This document shows, piece after piece, positions 58,601-64,000 of a stretch of 64,000 nt of DNA. Every line of letters begins with the position of its first letter. Position 1 is the first letter of the stretch. The stretch comes from Planococcus maritimus (GTDB taxonomy: Bacteria; Bacillota; Bacilli; Bacillales_A; Planococcaceae), in assembly GCF_001592825.1 (NCBI RefSeq), contig NZ_LTZG01000001.1, forward strand, positions 930,001-994,000, read 5' to 3'. The position numbers and the translations under genes are program-made. The notes under the pieces are model-generated. The model did not search any database. It worked only from the letters and a program-made list of their open reading frames with translations, and was not told the origin of the DNA.

Positions 58601-59215
58601 GAAGCAGTCGCCTTCCGCTTGGGGCTGGCCTCCCGCCATAAGCCAAGAAGAGCACTTGTCTTATGGCTTCGGCTCGCCCTTGTGCGCGGTTCGGCTTTTC
58701 GATTTCATTGGGTGTTGTATGCGAAGAAGCGTTACTGGTAATTGTCTTCATCCGCTGGTATCGGCGCTTAGCTGGTCTTGATAGTGAGATGAATCGTTCG
58801 TTGATTCGTTCATCGTGAAGCAGTCGCCTTCCGCTTGGGGCTGGCCTCCCGCAATAAGCCAAGAAAAACGCTTGTCTTATGGCTTCGGCTCGCCCGTGGA
58901 CGCGGTTTGGCTTTTCGATTTCATTGGGTGTTGTGTGCGAAGAAGCGTCACTGTTAGTTGTTTTCATCCACTGGCATCGGCGCTTAGCTGGTCTTGATAG
59001 TGAGGTGAATCGTTCGTTGATTGTTTTGTCACGAAGCAGTCGCCTCCCGCTTGGGGCTGGCCTCCCGCCATAAGCCAAGAAGAGCACTTGTCTTATGGCT
59101 TCGGCTCGCCCTTGTGCGCGGTTCGGCTTTAGATTTCATTGGGTGTTATGTGCGAAGAAGCGTTACTGGTAATTGTCTTCATCCGCTGGTGGGGACGCCT
59201 AACTAGACTTGATAG
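58601..59215 (+). repeat. Tandem intergenic repeat array, locus 3 (three copies, period 216)
   Basis: Units start at 58601, 58817 and 59033. Each carries the three-stem hairpin, at 58622-58679, 58838-58895 and 59054-59111, with the middle stem GCCATAAG/CTTATGGC in copies 1 and 3. The core is homologous to loci 1 and 2; the flanks differ. The exact period of 72 codons keeps long frames open on both strands, but none has an RBS. It fills much of the 1.46-kb gap 58403-59861 where B. subtilis has mntP. Confidence 0.85.
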
Positions 59216-59319
59216 TTATGAAGTTGTCGTGGCTATTCAATTTGAACTTACAAAGCTGAACAAAACTATTCAAACTAATTCCAGTGCCAGATGCATTGAT
59301 TTGCTTTCTAAAACTAGAG

Positions 59320-59495
59320 AGGAAGCGGAAAGGGACCGACGCCGGAGGGACCGCGCGGGCTGGCGAGACAAATGTGCCGTGCTCTTTGCGGCACATTTAC
59401 CGGGCACCCGCCCCATCCCCGGGCAGCTGACAGCGCGACGTCCTGTCGCATCAGATGTATGACTCGCATCCTGCAGGCCCCAAGTGTTCCCTTTG
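59320..59495 (+). repeat. Dispersed repeat fragment with GCGAC/GTCGC hairpin
   Basis: It contains AATGTGCCG..CGGCACATT, GGGCACCCGCC, GCGAC(GTCCT)GTCGC and GCAGGCCCC. The last part matches 51270-51315. No gene. Confidence 0.5.
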
Positions 59496-59532
59496 CAACG
59501 GAACCTCACCCCTCTGACTTGATTTTAAACAC

Positions 59533-59564
59533 AAAAAAGCCACTGGGAAATTCCCAGTGGCTTT
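59533..59564 (-). terminator. Second terminator downstream of ywlC
   Basis: A 12-bp stem AAAGCCACTGGG/CCCAGTGGCTTT, then a T-run on the minus strand. It resembles the one at 59802. Confidence 0.75.
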
Positions 59565-59654
59565 ACAGAGTGTTGAAGAAGTCTATTATCCTTAATTAAT
59601 GAAAAGAGTGGAGACTATTCCACAATGAAAATCAATGAACTCTCCAAGTATTTG

Positions 59655-59765
59655 GAGAAGTGTTCGCTCGACTCCTATGGGACTAGCGGGTTTGAGAGAC
59701 CCCGCAGGGAGCGAAGCGAACGAGGAGGCTCGATTCCCGCCCCACGGAAAGCGAGCGATAAACTT
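59655..59765 (-). repeat. Dispersed GC-rich intergenic repeat, third family, copy 2 (inverted)
   Basis: Reverse copy of 22165-22320: GCTTTCCG, GAGCCTCCTCG, CTGCGGGGTCTC and GGAGTCG appear in the same order on the minus strand. It lies between two similar terminators. Confidence 0.55.
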
Positions 59766-59801
59766 CGGAAAATACGACTTTATCACTTTCTCGACAGCCT
59801 G

Positions 59802-59832
59802 AAAAGCCACTGGAATTTTTCCAGCGGCTTTA
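59802..59832 (-). terminator. Terminator of ywlC
   Basis: An 11-bp stem AAAGCCGCTGG/CCAGTGGCTTT with one G-U and a 7-nt loop, followed by TTC. Confidence 0.75.
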
Positions 59833-59861
59833 TATACTGTCATTCAATTCGTTTGCTGGCG

Positions 59862-60851
59862 TCAGCTGAACCATTTATGATCCGCGGCTTTTTCCAGGCG
59901 GTTCATCAGGGCAGCGTCTTCGTTTTCCGGCAGCACGCAAGCGAGGATCAAATCGGCATCCGTCTGGTCGCATCTGCGCAGGCTGTCGTACAACTTATCC
60001 ACAGCAAGCGGGAAGCAATAATCTGCAGCTACGAAATCTTCGCGGCTCAGTACGGCGATTTTTTTCTTTTTACCGTGGATGTGGTCGATTGCTTTTTCGA
60101 TGAGCTTCCTATTGTGCTCAATCAGATAAAGCGGTGCTTGCGGCGCGTAATGGGCGTATTTCATGCCAGGAGCTTTCGGTGTGTTGCCCTTTGTTTCAGA
60201 AGACAAACGGACTGTACCGATCACTTCTTCCAACTGCTCTTTTGTTACTTGTCCAGGACGCAAAATGACTGGCGGTGCGCAAGTCATATCCAACACAGTG
60301 GATTCGATCCCGACTTGTGTCGGTCCGCCATCCAAAATGAGTGGAATCTTTCCGTTCATATCAAAGTAAACATGTTCAGCCAAAGTCGGGCTCGGTTTTC
60401 CGCTCGTATTGGCGCTCGGCGCTGCGACTGGCCGCTTCAATTGCTTCAATAAGTTTAACGCAACTGGATGATTCGGTACGCGAATGCCTACTGTTGGCAA
60501 GCCTGCTGTCACGTTAGAAGCAAAGATATCCGGTTTCGCCTGCATGATTAAAGTCAGTGCCCCTGGCCAAAAAGCATCCATGCATTGCAGCGCTTTTTCA
60601 GGAACTTCTTCCACATACTCCAAGGCGGTTTCTTTGGAATCCACGTGAACAATCAATGGGTTATCAGTCGGGCGGCCTTTTGCTTCAAAGATCTTATCGA
60701 CCGCTTCAGCGTTCATGGCATCCGCTCCGAGGCCGTATACGGTTTCGGTAGGAAATGCGACAACTTCCCCTTTGCGAATATTATCCACAGCTTGTGTGTA
60801 ATTTTCGTCATTGTTCACATGTTCATCCACAAGAATCGTTTTTGTTTCCAC
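59862..60851 (-). CDS. ywlC: L-threonylcarbamoyladenylate synthase (YwlC, Sua5 type)
   Basis: A 329-aa enzyme making threonylcarbamoyl-AMP for the t6A37 tRNA modification. The YrdC domain (about 15-205) has AFPTETVYGLGADAMN, KGRPTDNPLIVH and APSANTSGKPSPT. A C-terminal Sua5 domain follows, joined by APGMKYAHYAPQAPLYL. The start is GTG at 60851 with GGAG 9 nt upstream. DnaA boxes lie 36-86 bp upstream. Confidence 0.95.
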   Translation of the reverse strand: METKTILVDEHVNNDENYTQAVDNIRKGEVVAFPTETVYGLGADAMNAEAVDKIFEAKGRPTDNPLIVHVDSKETALEYVEEVPEKALQCMDAFWPGALTLIMQAKPDIFASNVTAGLPTVGIRVPNHPVALNLLKQLKRPVAAPSANTSGKPSPTLAEHVYFDMNGKIPLILDGGPTQVGIESTVLDMTCAPPVILRPGQVTKEQLEEVIGTVRLSSETKGNTPKAPGMKYAHYAPQAPLYLIEHNRKLIEKAIDHIHGKKKKIAVLSREDFVAADYCFPLAVDKLYDSLRRCDQTDADLILACVLPENEDAALMNRLEKAADHKWFS

Positions 60852-60886
60852 CTAAACATCTCCAGTACAATAAGGTTTTGGTGACA

Positions 60887-60937
60887 ATATCCACATTTTG
60901 TGGATAACACCCCTTAATATCAAGTGATTTGTGCACA
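60887..60937. promoter_or_regulatory. DnaA-box cluster upstream of ywlC
   Basis: On the minus strand a perfect TTATCCACA (60899-60907); on the plus strand ATATCCACA (60887-60895), one mismatch and 3 bp away in opposite orientation; and palindromic TTGTGCACAA (60929-60938), one mismatch to TTWTNCACA. The region upstream of ywlC is, to my recollection, one of the chromosomal DnaA-box clusters of B. subtilis. Confidence 0.65.
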
Positions 60938-60939
60938 AC

Positions 60940-61815
60940 TTACTCTAAAATACAAAATACCATGCGGTCGTGTTTGTTGATATCTTTTTTGCAGTAAATC
61001 CGGGCATCTGGCAAAGCCTTTTGGAATAAGGCTGTTACAACTTCTCCCTGGCTGCTGCCGATCTCAAGGGCGATGATGCCTGGACGGCCAATCAACTCAG
61101 GTACTTGTTCAGCCAAAGTTTCATAAGCCGCAAGTCCTTCGCGATCAGCGAATAAAGCTTGGTGCGGCTCGTATTCACGAACTGTATCAGATAAACCAGA
61201 TGCTTCATGATGAGCGATATATGGAGGATTGGAGAGAATCATATCCCATTTTCTCCCTGCAAGCGGTGCCGCCAGATCTCCTTTTATGAAATGGACATCT
61301 GCATTCAAGGCTTCTGCATTACGCTCAGCCACAAACAAAGCTTCTTCGGAAATATCCGTAGCCATCACTTCTGCTTCTGGCAATTCACGTTTCAAAGTAA
61401 TTGCAATGACTCCACTGCCCGTTCCAATATCTGCTGCTTGAACTTCATCAGATCCAAATAGCTCACGCTTCAACTTTAAGGTTTCTTCGATTAGTTCTTC
61501 TGTTTCCGGACGCGGAATAAGCACAGCCGGTGATACTTGGAAAGTTCTTCCGTAAAATTGTTCAACACCCGTTAAATGTTGGACGGGTACACCTTCAACC
61601 AGTTCTTCGACATTTGCCCAGAAGGCTTCAAATTGACGATCTTCGATTTGGTCGCGCATTGCTGCGACCAAGCCGGAATAGTCCATCCCCAGTTCATGCT
61701 GCAACAGAATGCGGGCTGGCGTTCCTTCACGTCCGTGTTGCTTTAAATAGTTAGTTGCTTGCTCCAAGGCTTCGTAGACAAATTCCACTGTCGTTAAGGT
61801 ATTAACTTTGTTCAT
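60940..61815 (-). CDS. prmC: Release factor glutamine methyltransferase
   Basis: A 291-aa SAM methyltransferase that N5-methylates the Gln of the GGQ motif in RF1 and RF2. N-terminal helical substrate domain, SAM motif [13 protein letters not shown] and the catalytic [10 protein letters not shown]. It starts 14 bp inside the end of prfA, its substrate gene, with GGAGAG as RBS, so the two are coupled. Confidence 0.96.
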   Translation of the reverse strand: MNKVNTLTTVEFVYEALEQATNYLKQHGREGTPARILLQHELGMDYSGLVAAMRDQIEDRQFEAFWANVEELVEGVPVQHLTGVEQFYGRTFQVSPAVLIPRPETEELIEETLKLKRELFGSDEVQAADIGTGSGVIAITLKRELPEAEVMATDISEEALFVAERNAEALNADVHFIKGDLAAPLAGRKWDMILSNPPYIAHHEASGLSDTVREYEPHQALFADREGLAAYETLAEQVPELIGRPGIIALEIGSSQGEVVTALFQKALPDARIYCKKDINKHDRMVFCILE

Positions 61816-62881
61816 TATTCAAGCTCTCCATCCTCGTTGATTGTTCATCGATCACCAGGGCGTCAACAATTTCATCCATTTTACCTTGCAAGATTTGGTC
61901 TAGCTTCTGGATGGTCAAACCAATACGATGGTCCGTCACTCGATTTTGCGGGAAGTTATAAGTGCGGATGCGCTCGGAACGGTCACCCGTACCGACAGCG
62001 GATTTACGTACGGAATCATATTCTGCTTGTGCTTCTTGCTGGAATTTTTCATAAACACGGGCACGCAACACTTTCATCGCGCTCGCTTTGTTTTTAATCT
62101 GTGATTTTTCATCTTGGCATGTAACAACGATATTGGTTGGTAAATGCGTTAAACGCACAGCAGACATTGTCGTGTTGACTGATTGCCCACCTGCACCTGA
62201 TGATGCGTAGGTATCGACGCGGATGTCATTGTCGTGGATATCAACTTCGACTTCTTCCACTTCCGGTAAACACGCGACCGTTGCTGTTGACGTATGGATG
62301 CGCCCGCCCGATTCGGTTTCAGGAACACGCTGTACGCGGTGTGCACCGTTTTCGTATTTCAGTTTGGAATAAGCGCCTTTGCCAGCTACCATAAAGACCA
62401 ATTCCTTAAATCCCCCGATTTCCGTCGTATTCGAATCCATGATTTGTACTTTCCATCCATTAGCTTCCGCAAAACGGGAATACATTTTGAACAGATCGCC
62501 TGCGAACAAGGCCGCTTCATCGCCACCAGCTGCACCACGGATTTCCATAATGACGTTTTTATCATCGTTCGGGTCTTTCGGAATCAATAGGATGTGGAGG
62601 CGTTCTTCCAACTCTTTTGAACGGCCTTCGAGTTCCGCCACTTCTTCTTTAACCATTTCACGCATATCAGCATCCATTTTTTCTTCAAACATCGCTTTGG
62701 AATCGGCGAGTTGCGTTTGGACATCTTTGTATTCACGGTAGGTTTCCACCGTTTCCTGCAAATCGGATTGTTCTTTCGAATAATCGCGTAGCTTATTCGT
62801 ATCACTGACAATATCCGGGTCACTCAACATTTCGTTGAGACGGTCGTATCTGTCTTCGACAGACTGTAAACGGTCAAACAT
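61802..62881 (-). CDS. prfA: Peptide chain release factor 1
   Basis: A 359-aa class I release factor for UAA and UAG. The GGQ motif lies in [13 protein letters not shown], with [14 protein letters not shown] after it. The codon-recognition loop carries PxT-type PET in [10 protein letters not shown] use the ATG at 62881 (MFDRLQSV) with AGAGGTG upstream; a GTG 9 nt earlier is part of the RBS. Confidence 0.97.
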   Translation of the reverse strand: MFDRLQSVEDRYDRLNEMLSDPDIVSDTNKLRDYSKEQSDLQETVETYREYKDVQTQLADSKAMFEEKMDADMREMVKEEVAELEGRSKELEERLHILLIPKDPNDDKNVIMEIRGAAGGDEAALFAGDLFKMYSRFAEANGWKVQIMDSNTTEIGGFKELVFMVAGKGAYSKLKYENGAHRVQRVPETESGGRIHTSTATVACLPEVEEVEVDIHDNDIRVDTYASSGAGGQSVNTTMSAVRLTHLPTNIVVTCQDEKSQIKNKASAMKVLRARVYEKFQQEAQAEYDSVRKSAVGTGDRSERIRTYNFPQNRVTDHRIGLTIQKLDQILQGKMDEIVDALVIDEQSTRMESLNNEQS

Positions 62882-63020
62882 TGTTTTCACCTCTAGTTTC
62901 TTCTATATAAATAGTACTTATAACTTTACATTTCCCTACATTCAGCAAAAATGCTTCGCTTTCCTGCGGGCGAGCGGGAGTCTCCGCAATTTTGCTTCAT
63001 TTTGCTTAGGTTTCAGACAT

Positions 63021-63614
63021 TTATTCTGTAACCGTAACACCCGCTGGAACTTCGTGGTGATGGCGGCAGCGCGGTTCGTAGGCTTCGGATGCGCCCACTA
63101 GGATAATCGGGTCATCCGAACCGGCAGGCTTGCCGTCGATCAGGCGTTGTGTGCGGCTCGCGGGGGATCCGCAGACGGTGCAAACAGCCTGCAATTTTGT
63201 TACTTGTTCTGCAATAGATAGTAGGGATGGCATCGGACCGAACGGCACGCCGCGGAAGTCTTGGTCGAGTCCTGCGACAATGACACGGAATCCGTGATCT
63301 GCTAATTGTTGGACATGGTCAACAATTTCCATATCAAAAAATTGCGCTTCGTCGATAGCGATGATATCAAACTCGTCGCTTATATATTCTTTCATTTCGC
63401 CGGAATGGCCGATTGGTAACGCAATGACAGTGGTTCCGTTATGGGAGACTACTGCTTCCTCACTATAGCGGTTGTCCAATTTCGGCTTGAATACTGCAAT
63501 TTTCTGCTTGGCAAATTGCGCACGGCGGATACGGCGGATCAATTCTTCCGATTTCCCGGAAAACATGCTTCCGCAGATCAACTCGACCCATCCAGTCTGT
63601 TTCATGACGTACAT
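63021..63614 (-). CDS. tdk: Thymidine kinase
   Basis: A 197-aa type II thymidine kinase. P-loop [11 protein letters not shown], Walker [12 protein letters not shown], the lasso region with zinc Cys pairs ([14 protein letters not shown] and the late PRCRHHHEV). The ATG at 63614 has AAAGGGG 9 nt upstream; the TTG 18 nt earlier is at that RBS. It lies between prfA and rpmE as in Bacillales generally. Confidence 0.95.
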   Translation of the reverse strand: MYVMKQTGWVELICGSMFSGKSEELIRRIRRAQFAKQKIAVFKPKLDNRYSEEAVVSHNGTTVIALPIGHSGEMKEYISDEFDIIAIDEAQFFDMEIVDHVQQLADHGFRVIVAGLDQDFRGVPFGPMPSLLSIAEQVTKLQAVCTVCGSPASRTQRLIDGKPAGSDDPIILVGASEAYEPRCRHHHEVPAGVTVTE

Positions 63615-63716
63615 AGTGGAGACCCCTTTCAAACATTCACTGTTAGTATCATACCAAAAATGTTGGTAATGCCTATCATTTTTTTGCTATGTAATTGATT
63701 TTTTCCGTTATACGGC

Positions 63717-63758
63717 GAAAAAAAATACCCATCCGGCGTTTTCGCGACGGACGGGTAT
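63717..63758 (-). terminator. Terminator of rpmE
   Basis: An 11-bp stem (63725-63735 with 63748-63758, one G-U), then eight T on the minus strand. Confidence 0.9.
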
Positions 63759-63767
63759 AATGGTGAC

Positions 63768-63983
63768 TTAGTTGTTGATTTCTTCTTTGAGACCGTATTT
63801 TTTGTTGAAACGGTCTACGCGGCCATCTGCAGCTGCGAATTTTTGACGTCCAGTATAGAATGGATGACATTCTGAGCAAAGCTCAACGTTAATGTTTTCT
63901 TTTACTGAACCAGTTTCGAATGAGTTGCCGCATGAGCAAGTCACCGTTGCTTTTTTGTACTCTGGGTGAATACCTGTTTTCAT
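63768..63983 (-). CDS. rpmE: 50S ribosomal protein L31, zinc-binding form
   Basis: A 71-aa ribosomal protein. The zinc ligands are the Cys pair in [13 protein letters not shown] and [15 protein letters not shown], so this is the C+ (zinc-dependent) form rather than the Zur-controlled YtiA type. GGGAGGAG lies about 9 nt before the ATG, just inside the window edge. Confidence 0.97.
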   Translation of the reverse strand: MKTGIHPEYKKATVTCSCGNSFETGSVKENINVELCSECHPFYTGRQKFAAADGRVDRFNKKYGLKEEINN

Positions 63984-64000
63984 AATATTTTCTCCTCCCG

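Noticed and set aside
58434..59087. Open frame of about 217 codons on the minus strand with internal protein repeats
   Set aside because: The frame stays open only because the DNA repeat period (216) is a multiple of three; no RBS, low-complexity product.
58601..59215. CRISPR array
   Set aside because: The units are long (216-248 bp), without alternating short repeats and unique spacers, and no cas gene is near.

Overview
The window is a chromosomal segment of a low-to-mid GC Gram-positive bacterium, most likely of the Planococcaceae (Planococcus or Planomicrobium type). The evidence is gene content and order. From about 33 kb to the right end the order follows the Bacillus subtilis ywq/ywp-mbl-murA-atp-upp-glyA-ywl-prfA-tdk-rpmE block, with Shine-Dalgarno sites of the GGAGG class and frequent TTG or GTG starts. 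The sporulation genes that normally sit in this block (spoIID-spoIIQ-spoIIID between murA and mbl, and spoIIR near prmC) are absent, which fits a non-sporulating lineage. No rRNA, tRNA, CRISPR array, prophage or insertion-sequence transposase was seen.

Layout, left to right. (1) 1-12.5 kb, all on the minus strand, is a cell-envelope region. It holds a partial amidase, an LTA-synthase-type sulfatase, a SpoIID-type protein and an NlpC/P60 hydrolase, then a three-gene set for an anionic polysaccharide (UDP-ManNAc dehydrogenase, TagA/WecG transferase, GT4 transferase). Three of the hydrolases carry the same CWBR2 wall-anchoring repeats. (2) 12.7-23.3 kb holds transport and metabolism: an alanine/sodium symporter, two M20 hydrolases, a DMT exporter, PanF with its small YhdT partner, and an HlyD-like adaptor with a membrane partner. 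(3) 23.3-32.3 kb is a dipeptide/muropeptide uptake and recycling operon laid out as in B. subtilis dpp-ykf, with a visible promoter. (4) 32.6-43.3 kb holds small peptide genes, a SWIM/SNF2 helicase pair, ssbB, ywpF, fabZ, epuA, mbl and murA. (5) 43.4-51.0 kb is the complete F1Fo ATP synthase operon with a near-consensus sigma-A promoter. (6) 51.3-64 kb holds mnaA, upp, a LOV/PAS-GAF-GGDEF-EAL protein, glyA, ywlG, rpiB, ywlE, ywlC, prmC, prfA, tdk and rpmE.

The gene-poor gaps are not empty. They hold at least three families of dispersed, structured repeats. One family (seven copies at 4.6, 22.6 and 58.6-59.1 kb) folds into a 58-nt three-stem hairpin whose stems are kept by paired substitutions between copies. 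A second family (45.4, 49.2 and 51.1 kb) forms a hairpin of about 140 bp; two of its copies lie inside the atp operon, directly after atpE and after atpG. Other points of interest are a LOV sensor in which the photoactive cysteine codon reads glycine, a CWBR2 module inserted inside a SpoIID fold, DnaA boxes upstream of ywlC, and two tiny translated-looking ORFs ahead of a strong terminator.

Working links between regions: MnaA (51 kb) and the dehydrogenase/TagA set (11 kb) form one nucleotide-sugar route, UDP-GlcNAc to UDP-ManNAc to UDP-ManNAcA. The wall hydrolases of region 1 would release muropeptides that region 3 could import and degrade.
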